This document shows, piece after piece, positions 7,170 through 16,773 of a DNA stretch of 64,000 bases. The stretch spans positions 93,030-157,029 of the forward strand of contig CASEGC010000015.1 of assembly GCA_949287365.1 (NCBI GenBank), written 5' to 3'. Every line of letters starts with the position of its first letter. Position 1 is the stretch's first letter. The notes under the pieces were generated by a model, which saw nothing but the letters and a program-made list of their open reading frames with translations, was not told the origin of the DNA and made no database searches. The position numbers were made by a program, and so were the translations under genes. This DNA comes from an uncultured Parabacteroides sp. Lineage in GTDB: Bacteria > Bacteroidota > Bacteroidia > Bacteroidales > Tannerellaceae.

Positions 7170-9629
7170 ATGAGAAGAAAGACAAATGTATTTTGCCAAA
7201 GTCTGTTCGATGGCCTGGATGATAATATGGGTATCGTGATGCCGATTCTAACAGAATGCGATAAAGACGAGGACTTCACGGAAGGCATGGAGAATGTGGG
7301 CGATGTTTTGCCTATCCTTCCGTTGCGCAATATGGTGCTTTTCCCCGGAGTGGCTATGCCCGTTATGGTAGGACGTACGAAGTCTATGCGCTTGGTCAGA
7401 GAAGCCGTGCGGAAAAAGACGCTGATTGGCGTTGTCTGTCAAAAGGAGATAGATACTGAAGAGCCGTGGTTGAAGGACCTATATACGGTCGGGGTCGTCG
7501 CTGATATTATCCGGGTCCTGGAGATGCCGGATGGTAGCACGACCGTTATTTTGCAGGGAAAGAAGCGTTTCTCGTTGAAAGAATTGATAGAGACCGAACC
7601 TTATCTGGTGGGAAGAATCAAGATCTTGGAAGATAAGTTCCCCGCTGACACCGACCAGGAGTTCGAGGCCTTGATATCGACAATCAAGGATTTGACCATT
7701 AAGATGTTGAGCTCTTTGGCTGAACCTCCAAGGGATTTGATTCTCTCGATAAAGAACAACAAGAATCATTTATATCTTGTCAATTTCTCGTGCGGCAATA
7801 TTCCGAGCGGGCCATTAGAGAAGCAGCGACTTTTGTCGATAGAGAACCTGAAAGACCGCGCTTACCGACTGCTGTTTATCTTGAATAGGGAATATCAGCT
7901 GATGGAATTGAAGGCTTCCATCCAGATGAAGACGCATGAGGACATCAATCAACAGCAGAAAGAGTATTTCCTCCAACAGCAGATTAAAACGATTCAGGAA
8001 GAGTTGGGTGGAAACATTAACGAGCTGGAGATTCGGGAGCTTCGGGAGAAAGGAACGCGTAAGAAATGGTCGGAGGAGGTGGCCCGGACATTCGAGAAGG
8101 AGTTACGCAAGTTGGAGCGTCTGCACCCGCAATCGCCCGACTATTCGGTACAGACGCAATACGTGCAGACCATCGTGAACCTTCCATGGAACGAGTATAG
8201 CAAAGATAATTTCAATTTGGCGCACGCGCGGAAGATATTGGATAGAGACCATTATGGCTTGGAAAAGGTGAAAGAACGCATCATCGAGCATTTGGCCGTG
8301 TTGAAGCTGAAAGGAGATATGAAATCTCCCATCATCTGCCTATATGGTCCTCCGGGTGTGGGGAAAACCTCGTTGGGGCGTTCCATCGCCGAGGCGTTGC
8401 GCCGCAAATACGTGCGGGTCTCTTTAGGAGGTTTGCATGACGAGGCGGAAATCCGTGGCCATCGTCGCACTTATATCGGGGCGATGTGCGGGCGGATTAT
8501 CCAAAACATACAGAAAGCGGGTACGTCAAATCCCGTTTTCATCTTGGACGAGATAGATAAGGTGGCGAGCGACTTCAAGGGAGACCCCGCCGCCGCTTTG
8601 CTGGAGGTTTTGGACCCGGAGCAGAACAACGCTTTTCATGACAATTATCTGGACATCGATTATGACTTGAGCAAGGTGATGTTTATCGCTACCGCCAACA
8701 ACCTGAACACGATATCCCAGCCTTTGTTGGACCGTATGGAACTGATAGAGGTGAGCGGTTATATCATGGAGGAGAAGGTGGAAATCGCCGCGAAGCATCT
8801 CGTGCCCCGGCAGATGGAGGCTCACGGATTGCGGAAGGGGCTCGTGAAATTCCCGAAAAAGACCTTGCAGGCGATAGTGGAATCGTACACGAGGGAGAGC
8901 GGCGTCCGGGAACTGGACAAGAAGATAGCGAAAATCATGCGTAAACTGGCTTGCAAGGTGGCGTGCGACGAGGCTGTCCCCGCCAGTATCCGGCCGGAAG
9001 ATTTATACGAATACTTAGGGGCGATAGAGTACACGCGCGATAAATACCAAGGCAACGAATACGCGGGCGTCGTGACAGGCCTGGCGTGGACCGCCGTGGG
9101 CGGGGAGATTCTTTTCGTGGAATCGAGCCTTAGCAAGGGGAAAGGCGCCAAGCTTACGCTGACCGGGAACTTGGGCGACGTGATGAAAGAATCCGCAATG
9201 CTGGCGTTGGAATATATTCACGCGCACGCGGCCCTGTTTGGCATAGACGAGAGCATGTTCGAGAATTGGAACGTGCATGTCCACGTGCCCGAGGGCGCTA
9301 TCCCGAAGGATGGCCCGAGCGCGGGAATAACGATGGTGACCTCGTTGGTCTCCGCCTTCACGCGAAGGAAAGTGAAGAAGAACCTGGCCATGACCGGCGA
9401 GATTACCTTGCGCGGGAAAGTGCTGCCGGTAGGAGGCATCAAGGAGAAAATACTGGCGGCGAAGCGCGCCGGCATCAAAGAGCTGATTCTCTGCGAGGAG
9501 AACCGGAAAGACATCGACGAGATCAAGCCGGAGTATTTGAAGGGCCTCACGTTCTATTACGTGGAAGACATACGGCAAGTCGTCGACTTGGCCTTGCTTA
9601 AGGAGAAGGTGGAGGACGCGGAAAGGTAA
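7170..9629 (+). CDS. lon: ATP-dependent Lon protease
   Basis: The 819-residue product has the full Lon layout. The N-terminal substrate-binding domain begins at [16 protein letters not shown] and is followed by a coiled coil with [20 protein letters not shown]. The AAA+ module has Walker A GPPGVGKT (393-400) and a Walker B region FILDEIDK. The C-terminal protease domain has Ser717 in [11 protein letters not shown] and Lys760 in [11 protein letters not shown], 43 residues apart as in characterised Lon. It degrades misfolded and regulatory proteins in the cytosol. The ATG at 7170 was chosen because it follows the -7 box and gives a normal length. The gene stands alone, divergent from trmN6. Confidence 0.96.
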   Translation: MRRKTNVFCQSLFDGLDDNMGIVMPILTECDKDEDFTEGMENVGDVLPILPLRNMVLFPGVAMPVMVGRTKSMRLVREAVRKKTLIGVVCQKEIDTEEPWLKDLYTVGVVADIIRVLEMPDGSTTVILQGKKRFSLKELIETEPYLVGRIKILEDKFPADTDQEFEALISTIKDLTIKMLSSLAEPPRDLILSIKNNKNHLYLVNFSCGNIPSGPLEKQRLLSIENLKDRAYRLLFILNREYQLMELKASIQMKTHEDINQQQKEYFLQQQIKTIQEELGGNINELEIRELREKGTRKKWSEEVARTFEKELRKLERLHPQSPDYSVQTQYVQTIVNLPWNEYSKDNFNLAHARKILDRDHYGLEKVKERIIEHLAVLKLKGDMKSPIICLYGPPGVGKTSLGRSIAEALRRKYVRVSLGGLHDEAEIRGHRRTYIGAMCGRIIQNIQKAGTSNPVFILDEIDKVASDFKGDPAAALLEVLDPEQNNAFHDNYLDIDYDLSKVMFIATANNLNTISQPLLDRMELIEVSGYIMEEKVEIAAKHLVPRQMEAHGLRKGLVKFPKKTLQAIVESYTRESGVRELDKKIAKIMRKLACKVACDEAVPASIRPEDLYEYLGAIEYTRDKYQGNEYAGVVTGLAWTAVGGEILFVESSLSKGKGAKLTLTGNLGDVMKESAMLALEYIHAHAALFGIDESMFENWNVHVHVPEGAIPKDGPSAGITMVTSLVSAFTRRKVKKNLAMTGEITLRGKVLPVGGIKEKILAAKRAGIKELILCEENRKDIDEIKPEYLKGLTFYYVEDIRQVVDLALLKEKVEDAER

Positions 9630-9719
9630 ATCAATTGCCTCTCTCGTTTCGCCCATCCCTATCGTTGCAAGGGGCCGATTTGTCATTTTGATACCAAATC
9701 AACTATTACACTGTCAAAA

Positions 9720-9924
9720 TTTAGCTGGAATCCTCAAAATATAGAATTTTGGCATTTCCAGCTCTTGAAACGAGCAAAATGACAGATTCTGAGCGTTCCG
9801 GCGGCTGGAAAGGACGAAATCGCTCGAAAACGGGGTTTCCAGCCGATGGAAAGCGCGAAATCCGCCGTTTTGACCTTTCCAGCGAGAGGAAAGGGGAAAA
9901 TCGGCGGATTTCCCCTTTTCCAGC
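9720..9924 (+). repeat. 40-41-bp tandem array with TTTCCAGC core, upstream of DUF6261 gene
   Basis: Four to five degenerate units of 40-41 bp start with TTTCCAGC (or its reverse complement GCTGGAAA) at about 9754, 9795, 9835 and 9875, with a partial unit at 9916. Halves of a unit pair with each other, for example CCTTTCC with GGAAAGG and AAAGGGGAAA with TTTCCCCTTT. This occupies most of the 352-bp gap between lon and the DUF6261 gene. A -7-like TATCTTGC follows at 9947. Confidence 0.75.
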
Positions 9925-9981
9925 GTCATACAAAGGAAAAATTCATTATCTTGCGTCCGCAAATCTCAAGAACTATAAGCC

Positions 9982-10911
9982 ATGAAACAAATCAAAAGTG
10001 ATTTTTCGTTTACGAACGCCCGCAACGCGGAGCACATGCAGCTGCACACCAACATGCTGGAGGTAATCACCCCCGAGTTCGCCACGGCGCAGGGGCTCAC
10101 CGAGCGATACAACGTCTACAAGGCGGCGGAGGGTAACGAGGAGGATTGCTTCCTCAGTAACCAGGCTTTCGAGGACACGCCGGAGTTGCAGGCGAGCGAC
10201 CGCACGCGCGACTACGCCTTCTACCTCGTGGCCAACGTGGTGGACGCGTACGAGAAGTACGCCATCGACCAGGAGGAGCTGGCCGCCGGCAAAAGGCTGG
10301 CCTACATCATCCGCCCCGCGCGGAACGCCGCGCAGAAGGGCTACGCCGAGGAGACGGCCCTCCTGACCGACCTCTACGGCAAGCTGCTGGACCCCGCCAG
10401 CGCGCCCGACCTCGCGACGCTGCACCTCACCGAGGCGGTGGAGGCGGCGAAAGCGGCTAACGAGGCGTTCAACACGCTCTACGTGGCACGCTCGGCGGAA
10501 ATGGCGAGTCGCGCCACGACCGCCACGATGAAGGAGTTGCGGCCCAAGACCGACGCGGCCTTCCGCGAGCTGGCGGAGGCCATCAACGCGCTTTACCTCG
10601 TGAACGCCATCACCACGAAAGACGCGGAGAAGGAGGCGGCGCTGGGCGGGGCCATCGACGCGGCGAACGGCCTGCTCATCCAGCTGGACCGCGTGATACG
10701 CGCCCGCCTCGGCAAAGGCTCCGGCTCGACGACGACCCCGGAGGAGCCCTCCGACACGGACAAGGAACCCACCACCGACCCTGAGCGGCCCGAGCCTATC
10801 GACCCGGAGAACCCCGGCGGCGACAGCGGCAAGGACGACGAGGGACAGGACCTTCCCTTCGAGCCCGTCGACCCGAACCCCGACGAGGAGGAGACACCGA
10901 GCGTGGTATGA
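9982..10911 (+). CDS. DUF6261-family protein with acidic C-terminal tail
   Basis: The 309-residue protein opens with FTNARNAEHMQLHTNML, the hallmark of the Bacteroidales DUF6261 family, whose function is unknown. Residues 1-245 are predicted mostly alpha-helical, with no signal peptide and no membrane helix. Residues ~250-309 are a Pro/Asp/Glu-rich linker ending PNPDEEETPSVV. The same tail ends the second DUF6261 gene (28343-29210), and a related tail ends the DUF4469 protein at the right edge. The coding region is clearly richer in G and C at third positions than its neighbours. It is a single-gene unit: a tandem array lies upstream and a strong hairpin downstream. No function can be assigned. 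Confidence 0.75.
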   Translation: MKQIKSDFSFTNARNAEHMQLHTNMLEVITPEFATAQGLTERYNVYKAAEGNEEDCFLSNQAFEDTPELQASDRTRDYAFYLVANVVDAYEKYAIDQEELAAGKRLAYIIRPARNAAQKGYAEETALLTDLYGKLLDPASAPDLATLHLTEAVEAAKAANEAFNTLYVARSAEMASRATTATMKELRPKTDAAFRELAEAINALYLVNAITTKDAEKEAALGGAIDAANGLLIQLDRVIRARLGKGSGSTTTPEEPSDTDKEPTTDPERPEPIDPENPGGDSGKDDEGQDLPFEPVDPNPDEEETPSVV

Positions 10912-10917
10912 CTTGAA

Positions 10918-10940
10918 AAGCTCCCCCGGGAGGGGAGCTT
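10918..10940 (+). terminator. Hairpin after DUF6261 gene
   Basis: Perfect stem AAGCTCCCC / GGGGAGCTT with a 5-nt loop, 6 bp after the stop codon. There is no strong T run after it. The same stem follows the second DUF6261 gene (28305-28335). Confidence 0.6.
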
Positions 10941-10978
10941 CTCAAAACAATCAGGAACAGGGAGTCCGCTTAAAAAGA

Positions 10979-11010
10979 AAGGGCCGTCTCCATCACGGGG
11001 ACAGCCCTTT
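10979..11010 (-). terminator. Terminator of thiL operon
   Basis: The minus strand has a hairpin (AAAGGGC and GTC paired with GAC and GCCCTTT) followed by TTTCTTTTT. It lies just past the thiL stop. Confidence 0.75.
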
Positions 11011-11016
11011 CGCGGC

Positions 11017-12051
11017 TCATTCCCCCAGCGAGTTCCACCCTTGGGCGCGAAGCTCCACCTCGCCGCCGTCGCGTCCCACGAGGTAATTGCCCAGTTCCGG
11101 CTTCGTGACGTATCCGATTACCCTCACGCCGTTCATCGCCTCCACCTTGTCGTGCGCCGAGAGGGGGACGGTGAAGAGCAGCTCGTAATCCTCGCCCCCG
11201 TTCAAGGCGGCGGTCACGAGGTTCATGTTGAACCGCTCCGCCATCGCCGCGGTCTGGTAATCGATGGGGATGCGGTCCTCATAGACGCGGCACCCCACCT
11301 TGCTTTCCTTCGAGAGGTGCAGCAGCTCGGAGGAGAGCCCGTCGGAGATGTCCATCATCGCGGTGGGCACGATGCCCTCCCGCTCCAACGCCTCGACGAT
11401 ATCCTTCCTCGCCTCCGGCTTCAATTGCCGCTCCAGCAAATACTCCTTTCCGGAGAAGTCCGGCGCGAAGTCCTCCTTCGTCTCCACGAAGACGCTCTTC
11501 TCCCGCTCCAGCAACTGAAGCCCCATGTAGGCGGCGCCCAAGTCGCCGGAGACGCAAATCAAGTCCGTCTCCCGCGCGCCGTCGCGGTAGACCACCTTGC
11601 CTTTCTCGCCCTCGCCGACGCAGGTGATACTGATGGTCAGCCCCGTACGCGAGGCGGAGGTGTCGCCCCCCACGAGGTCCACCCCGTAGATGTCGCACGC
11701 CAGCCTTATCCCGGCGTACAGCTCCTCCATGTCCTCCACGCAGAAACGCTTGGAGATGCCCAGCGACACCGTGATTTGCTTGGGCCGTCCGTTCATGGCG
11801 TAGATGTCCGAGAAGTTCACGACCGCGGATTTATACCCCAAGTGCTTCAAGGGGACATACATCAAGTCGAAATGGATGCCCTCCAGCAAGAGGTCGGTGG
11901 TCACCAAGGTCAGCTTATCCCCGTAATCCAACACCGCCGCGTCATCGCCCACGCCTTTCAGCGTGCTGGGGTTCTTCAATTCTATCTTTTCCGTGAGATG
12001 ACGAATCAACCCGAACTCGCCCAATGTAGCTATCTCTGTCCTTTCGCCCAT
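11017..12051 (-). CDS. thiL: Thiamine-monophosphate kinase
   Basis: The 344-residue protein phosphorylates thiamine monophosphate to the active cofactor thiamine diphosphate using ATP in the cytosol. It belongs to the PurM/AIRS fold. The N-terminal GDDAAVLDYG (35-44), DLVGGDTSAS and MMDISDGLSSELLHL motifs carry the metal and nucleotide-binding aspartates of ThiL. The length is normal. It is the last gene of sppA-lpxK-thiL, starting 6 bp after lpxK ends, and is followed by a terminator. Nothing else of thiamine synthesis is nearby. Confidence 0.93.
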   Translation of the reverse strand: MGERTEIATLGEFGLIRHLTEKIELKNPSTLKGVGDDAAVLDYGDKLTLVTTDLLLEGIHFDLMYVPLKHLGYKSAVVNFSDIYAMNGRPKQITVSLGISKRFCVEDMEELYAGIRLACDIYGVDLVGGDTSASRTGLTISITCVGEGEKGKVVYRDGARETDLICVSGDLGAAYMGLQLLEREKSVFVETKEDFAPDFSGKEYLLERQLKPEARKDIVEALEREGIVPTAMMDISDGLSSELLHLSKESKVGCRVYEDRIPIDYQTAAMAERFNMNLVTAALNGGEDYELLFTVPLSAHDKVEAMNGVRVIGYVTKPELGNYLVGRDGGEVELRAQGWNSLGE

Positions 12052-12057
12052 AGTTCT

Positions 12058-13155
12058 TTATGTTTTTAAGTTTTTGAGTTTATCATGAATATGCTTGAGA
12101 ATCATCTCCCTGAACCGCTCCTCCCCCTCTTGGAGGAATTCCACCTCGATAGGCAGGTAATAGAGACGCGAACGCCACTCCATGGGAAGGAAAGAGACAT
12201 CCCGCAAGCGTGCCGCGTCTTTCTCCGTGGTGATAATCAACTTTCCCGGAGAGGACAATCGCCCGAACGCCTCCCCTATCCGCCCGATATCCCGCCGGTC
12301 GAAAGCGTGATGGTCCGGGAACGACAGGGATACCGTACGGCCCGTGTATCTCCTTACCTCCTCCTCGAACAGGCGGGGCGAGGCGATACCCGACAGAAGC
12401 AACGCCTCCTCGTCCGGAGCCAGTCCGCGTAACGAACGCGAAGGAGCCTCATCGGGGAAAAGCGGCGTCAACTCGCCATAACGAATGGTGCTGAAAAAAA
12501 GCTCCTGCCTCTTATCCAAATCCAGTTCCTTCTCCATCTCCCGATAATCTGCGGGCGAGAGCGAAGGGTCGCATTTCGTCACGATGACCACCTCCGCGCG
12601 TCCAGCACCACGAGTGGGTTCCCGCAAACGTCCCTCGGGAAGGAGCCTGTCCCAAGCGTAAAGGCGATGGCTATCGGTCAGCAGGATATTCAGGGAGGCC
12701 CGCACGTGGCGATGCTGGAAAGCGTCGTCCAGCAAGAGCACTTCCGGTCGTTCCCCTTCCGGCAGAGCCAACAAACGCCGGATGCCCCGACGCCGGTCCG
12801 CGTCCACGGCGACAAGGATGTCCGAAAACTTCCGTTTCATCTGATAAGGTTCGTCGCCTATCGTCTCGCCAGTGCTCGTCTCGTCCGCCAACACGAAACC
12901 GGACGTCTTCCGTTTATACCCGCAGCTCAACACCGCCACGCGATAACGCCCCCTCAACAAGCGGATAAGATATTCCGTATGCGGAGTCTTTCCCGTACCG
13001 CCCACCGCGAGATTCCCTACGCAGATAACGGGAAGCGAGAAACACTCCGAGCGGAAGATGCCCGCGTCAAACAAGAAATTACGAATCCTCACGCCTATCC
13101 CATAAAGGAAGGAGAAGGGGGCGAGGCACCTATAAAGCTTGACCGTATTCCGCAT
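12058..13155 (-). CDS. lpxK: Tetraacyldisaccharide 4'-kinase
   Basis: The 365-residue protein adds the 4'-phosphate to the lipid A precursor disaccharide on the inner face of the cytoplasmic membrane. The N-terminus has a hydrophobic segment and the P-loop GNLAVGGTGKTPHTEYLIR (48-66). The downstream LLLDDAFQHR motif is also characteristic of LpxK. The length is slightly above the enterobacterial enzyme but usual for Bacteroidetes. It sits 9 bp after sppA and 6 bp before thiL, so all three are probably one transcript. Confidence 0.94.
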   Translation of the reverse strand: MRNTVKLYRCLAPFSFLYGIGVRIRNFLFDAGIFRSECFSLPVICVGNLAVGGTGKTPHTEYLIRLLRGRYRVAVLSCGYKRKTSGFVLADETSTGETIGDEPYQMKRKFSDILVAVDADRRRGIRRLLALPEGERPEVLLLDDAFQHRHVRASLNILLTDSHRLYAWDRLLPEGRLREPTRGAGRAEVVIVTKCDPSLSPADYREMEKELDLDKRQELFFSTIRYGELTPLFPDEAPSRSLRGLAPDEEALLLSGIASPRLFEEEVRRYTGRTVSLSFPDHHAFDRRDIGRIGEAFGRLSSPGKLIITTEKDAARLRDVSFLPMEWRSRLYYLPIEVEFLQEGEERFREMILKHIHDKLKNLKT

Positions 13156-13164
13156 GATTCGGGT

Positions 13165-14931
13165 TCAAAAGGGTTTCATGTCGTAAGGGATACGGGCTTG
13201 GATACCCTGATAGGCCTTCGCGCGGCTTAACGCCTTGAAATACTCGAGCTCATCGCCCAACGCATCCTTGACAATAGCCATCCTTAGCTTCCCGAGCTGT
13301 CCGTCCAAGAGCTCATCCCAGAAATTTCTGGAGCCGCTCACCTCCGTCACGCTATACGAATCCACCCCAGCCAACTCCGCCGCGGTACGTACCGCCAGCT
13401 CGATACCGCCCAAGTCATCCACCAAGCCAAGCTCCTCGGCCTGCTCGCCGGTCCATACCCGTCCTTGGGCGATTTTATCTATCTCCTCTACCGTCATGCC
13501 CCGTCCCTCCGCGCAACGCGTCAAGAAGGTATGGTAAGCACGCTCCACGTATCCTTGCAAGAGGGCTTTCTCGCTCTCGGTCATAGGCCGGGAGATATCC
13601 CCCATATCCGCGAGGTCGTTCGTCTTCACGATATCGGACGCCAAGCCAAGCTTCGCGAATAATCCCGACACGTTCGGGAACATCCCGAAGACACCGATGG
13701 AGCCGGTCAAGGTATTCCTCTCCGCGATAATCCGATTCGCCGCGCAAGAGATATAATATCCACCCGAAGCGGCCATATCGCCCATCGACACCACCACCGG
13801 CTTCACCTTCCTCAACTCGACCATCTGCCTCCAAATCTGCTCGGAGAGATAGGCGCTACCGCCCGGCGAGTTCACGCGGAGCACCACCGCCTTCACCTTA
13901 TCGTCATCCTTCAGGCGGATAAGCTCGTCCGCCATCTCTCCCGATATGCATCGCTCCACGTCATAAAAATTGTCCGAGGTCCGTTCCTTTATCTCACCCT
14001 CCGCGTAAAGGACCGCTATCCGGGGAGCGTTATCCGGGGAAGGAGATTGGAGCGTTCTCACTTGGGCGACATCGGCGGAAACCAACGCCTTGCCCTCTTG
14101 CCCCGCCAACTCTTTCACGAAGGAGTCCGCCTCCGGCTTATATCTCAACTCGTCCACCAAGCCATATTCCACCGTTTTCTCGGGAGCCAAATAAGGAAGC
14201 CCCTCGTTGACGTACCTGTCGATATCCTCCTCTTGAATGCCTCGGGAACGGGCGATTCCCTCCTTTATATTATCCCAAATCACGGAGATATAAGCCCGTA
14301 TCTGCTCCTCGCTTGCGTCGCTCAATCTATCCAGCATGAAAGGTTCCACCGCCCCTTTATAGGTCCCGACCCTGAACACCTGCATCTCGACACCCAATTT
14401 ATCCATCAGCCCCTTGAAGAAAAACGTTTGGGACGCTATTCCCCTCAAGCCCAACATGCCTTGCGGATTCAGAAACACCTTGTCCGCCACGGAACAGAGA
14501 AAATACCCCCCTTGCGTGAAATTATCCGCGTAGGCGACTATGAACTTACCGCTCTCCTTGAAATCCTCCAATGACCGGCGAAGCGCCTCCAAGCCCGCCC
14601 CTCCCGACAAGAAATTGCCCGACTCGATATAAATCCCCGCTACCTTATCGTTCCGCTTGGCTATCCCTATCGCCTCCCGCAAGTCTTTCAAGGAAACGGT
14701 ATTCTCCTCATCGCCCATCAGCATCGAGAATGGATTATTCTCAGCGTTGTCCACCAACGTCCCATTCAGGTCAATCTTGAATACCGTATTGTCCTTGGGC
14801 GTATAAGAAGGGGCGTTTCCTATCGTAGCGATAACCCCGAGAAGCATAGAACCCAAAATCGCGACACTCACCCCAATCGCCAGCATGACGCCAAACGCAG
14901 AGGCGAACATCATCTTGAAAAACTGTCTCAT
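13165..14931 (-). CDS. sppA: Signal peptide peptidase SppA, long (67-kDa) type
   Basis: The 588-residue membrane protease has an N-terminal transmembrane anchor (about 10-38) and two tandem SppA/ClpP-like domains. The catalytic dyad is visible: Lys192 in GTYKGAVEPF of the N-terminal domain and Ser389 in GDMAASGGYY of the C-terminal domain, as in E. coli protease IV. It cleaves leftover signal peptides in the membrane. It is the first gene of the sppA-lpxK-thiL operon. A good -7 box lies 24 bp upstream, and beyond it copy B of the 90-bp palindromic array. Confidence 0.93.
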   Translation of the reverse strand: MRQFFKMMFASAFGVMLAIGVSVAILGSMLLGVIATIGNAPSYTPKDNTVFKIDLNGTLVDNAENNPFSMLMGDEENTVSLKDLREAIGIAKRNDKVAGIYIESGNFLSGGAGLEALRRSLEDFKESGKFIVAYADNFTQGGYFLCSVADKVFLNPQGMLGLRGIASQTFFFKGLMDKLGVEMQVFRVGTYKGAVEPFMLDRLSDASEEQIRAYISVIWDNIKEGIARSRGIQEEDIDRYVNEGLPYLAPEKTVEYGLVDELRYKPEADSFVKELAGQEGKALVSADVAQVRTLQSPSPDNAPRIAVLYAEGEIKERTSDNFYDVERCISGEMADELIRLKDDDKVKAVVLRVNSPGGSAYLSEQIWRQMVELRKVKPVVVSMGDMAASGGYYISCAANRIIAERNTLTGSIGVFGMFPNVSGLFAKLGLASDIVKTNDLADMGDISRPMTESEKALLQGYVERAYHTFLTRCAEGRGMTVEEIDKIAQGRVWTGEQAEELGLVDDLGGIELAVRTAAELAGVDSYSVTEVSGSRNFWDELLDGQLGKLRMAIVKDALGDELEYFKALSRAKAYQGIQARIPYDMKPF

Positions 14932-14954
14932 AAATCTCTCCTTAAATATAACGG

Positions 14955-14962
14955 CAAATGTA
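14955..14962 (-). promoter_or_regulatory. sppA: -7 box of sppA operon promoter
   Basis: The minus strand reads TACATTTG, an exact TAnnTTTG match, 24 bp before the sppA ATG. Confidence 0.5.
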
Positions 14963-15048
14963 CGAAAATATCTTCTACCTATTCTTCCGTGAGCCGTATT
15001 AAAAAAGTCCGCGGGCCGGTATAGAAAAGCGGAAACCCTACGGAGAAA

Positions 15049-15138
15049 AGTCTATCTTTAGGCTGAAGATATATATCTTTAGGTTAAAGATACGTATCTT
15101 TAGGCTTGCGATATGTATCTTTAGGCTAAAGATAGAGA
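15049..15138 (-). repeat. 90-bp palindromic array, family 1, copy B
   Basis: This has the same layout as 3724-3813 but in the opposite orientation: three 21-bp units with AAGATATATATCTT-type cores. One unit carries the odd GCTTGCGATATG variant also seen in copy A, so A and B are closest to each other. It lies in the 350-bp divergent gap between sppA and the damaged ferredoxin gene. I see no gene in the rest of that gap. Confidence 0.9.
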
Positions 15139-15218
15139 ATTCCACGGCATGTCCCGAACTTTTCCCTGAGGAATCCAAGTTTTTTCTTCCCGCCTTTTCC
15201 TTTTTCTCTTATAGAGAA

Positions 15219-15249
15219 TTCGCGTTACCTTAAAATATCCCTACCTTTG
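15219..15249 (+). promoter_or_regulatory. Promoter of the membrane ferredoxin remnant
   Basis: TTCG, 19 bases, TACCTTTG (exact TAnnTTTG), 33 bp before the ATG at 15282. The promoter looks intact although the gene is broken. Confidence 0.5.
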
Positions 15250-15281
15250 GACCACTGTAGCCACCGTTTAAATAGGATAAT

Positions 15282-15708
15282 ATGACAAAAGAGATTCTCA
15301 AATGCAGCCTGCCTTTTCTCATAGGCGCGGCCATTGGAATAACGCTATACGCATTAGCCGGTTGGTGGGGATTCTTGATTATCTTCCCTTGGATAGGGTT
15401 TAGCATCACGTTCGGTTGCTTATTCGCGGTAAAACGGAAAGGCATCAAAAAGGATTTAGGACGTAGAATATGCTTTTTGTAAGATAGCCTGTCCTGTCTC
15501 CCTGTTCATGAAAGGCCAGACAACCGTCGCGATGATACAACGTACTCCCACAGGGAACGAATGTACCTCATGCGAGACCTGTAACAAATATTGCCCTATG
15601 GACGTAAACGTGATGTCTTATATCTCGCAAGGGAAAAAAGTAAAATCAAGCGAATGCGTTCAATGCGGGATTTGCGCGAATGTATGCCCTCAAAAAGCCA
15701 TCAAATAA
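15282..15708 (+). pseudogene. Membrane 4Fe-4S protein, N- and C-terminal pieces in different frames
   Basis: The first piece (15282-15482) has 66 residues with two membrane helices (LPFLIGAAIGITLYALAGWW, then a second), ending after GRRICFL. The second (open from 15460, first Met 15508, to 15708) reads YAFCKIACPVSLFMKGQT followed by two [4Fe-4S] motifs, CTSCETCNKYCP and CVQCGICANVCP. Together they look like the two ends of a NapH-like polyferredoxin. The frames differ by one: removing one T from the run at 15474-15478 would fuse them into 141 residues. Related proteins I know of this type are longer and have a central membrane part, so an internal deletion is more likely than a single-base slip. 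A working short protein or an assembly error cannot be excluded. Confidence 0.6.
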
Positions 15709-15734
15709 TAAATCAACGAGGAGTCTATAAAGAA

Positions 15735-15773
15735 TAGCCTGCCTTTGACGTATGTACCATCAAAGGCAGGCTA
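15735..15773. terminator. Bidirectional terminator
   Basis: Perfect 14-bp inverted repeat TAGCCTGCCTTTGA / TCAAAGGCAGGCTA with an 11-nt loop, between the convergent ferredoxin remnant and the isomerase-like gene. Confidence 0.8.
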
Positions 15774-15807
15774 CTTCCTATGTTTTCGAATCAAGCCGGA
15801 CTCCCGC

Positions 15808-16701
15808 TCACCACTTCACGTAAGGCGCGTTCATCACGAAATCGTAATCATATTTCATGGCCTCCAACGGGGTCATGTTATAGCTTTCCTGCTCGATAAA
15901 ATAATCTTCCAGACCGGCTTTCTCCGCCACGGCGAACAAGGCCTCGAAATCGACAAGCCCCTTACCCATCTCGGTACTGCCTTTCCCGTTCTTATCCGCG
16001 TCCTTCAAATGCCAATTGGCGAAACGCCCGGGATAACGGTTCACGTAATCGTGGCACTGGAACCCGCCCAACACCACTTGGGCCGTGTCAATCTGGAACG
16101 TCACCAACTCCTTATCCGTATGCTCTATCAACACGTCGAACGGAATCTTACCCTCCAGCTCATGGAACTCGTCCACATGATTATGGAAAGCGAAACGCAG
16201 GCCGTTCGCCTTGGCTATTTCCCCACATTTATTAAACTGGTCGGCCAAACGCTTCACGTCCGAGAGCGTCTTGATATCGCCCGAGGGATATCCGGCCTGT
16301 ACGATCCATTTACATCCCACCTCGGCCGTATCCGCAGCGTTTTTCTTCCAGAAGTCCCAACCTTTCGTGTCATTATCCGCCAGCAATCCGCTTCCCGTAT
16401 GCGAACCTACCATCCGGGCGTCCAAATCCGCCAGATAACGTTTCATCTCCGCGGGAGTCTTCCCGTAGAACTTACCGTCCTGATAACCGGCCGCCTCCAT
16501 CCGCTTATAGCCAATCCTCACCAAAGCTTTCATCGTTCCGTCGAAATCCTTCTGGAGGTCTTCCCGGACACTATACAGTTGCACACCTATCGCCTTTTCC
16601 TTCCCTGCCAAAACAGAGGCGAAACCACTCGGCATCACGCTCATAGCCGCTATCGCCGCACTCGTCTTCAAAAAAAATCTTCTTGTTACCATGTTCAACA
16701 T
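15808..16701 (-). CDS. Exported sugar phosphate isomerase/epimerase-like protein
   Basis: The 297-residue protein belongs to the xylose isomerase-like TIM-barrel superfamily (AP endonuclease 2 fold): IGVQLYSVREDLQKDF near the start of the barrel, then HNHVDEF, IDTAQVVLGG and WHLKDADKNG with candidate metal ligands. The N-terminus has a twin-arginine type signal (TRRFFLKTSAAIAAM), so export by Tat to the periplasm is predicted. Such exported members are common in Bacteroidetes and their sugar substrates are mostly unknown. Two ATGs (16701 and 16692) precede the signal; I kept the first. It stands alone, convergent with the ferredoxin remnant. Confidence 0.8.
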   Translation of the reverse strand: MLNMVTRRFFLKTSAAIAAMSVMPSGFASVLAGKEKAIGVQLYSVREDLQKDFDGTMKALVRIGYKRMEAAGYQDGKFYGKTPAEMKRYLADLDARMVGSHTGSGLLADNDTKGWDFWKKNAADTAEVGCKWIVQAGYPSGDIKTLSDVKRLADQFNKCGEIAKANGLRFAFHNHVDEFHELEGKIPFDVLIEHTDKELVTFQIDTAQVVLGGFQCHDYVNRYPGRFANWHLKDADKNGKGSTEMGKGLVDFEALFAVAEKAGLEDYFIEQESYNMTPLEAMKYDYDFVMNAPYVKW

Positions 16702-16745
16702 TTATACGATAATTATGAATGTGATAAAGGTATGAAAATTATTCC

Positions 16746-16753
16746 TACTTTCG
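16746..16753 (+). promoter_or_regulatory. -7 box of MATE gene promoter
   Basis: TACTTTCG followed by CG, a one-base variant of TAnnTTTG, 20 bp before the ATG. Confidence 0.4.
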
Positions 16754-16773
16754 CGACAATTTAAGCGAATATC

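Noticed and set aside
11041-12069. A 342-residue open frame antisense to thiL, and a 340-residue one at 29754-30776 antisense to the CobD-like gene
   Set aside because: Both are mirror frames of well-recognised enzymes and lack signal, domain or promoter support.
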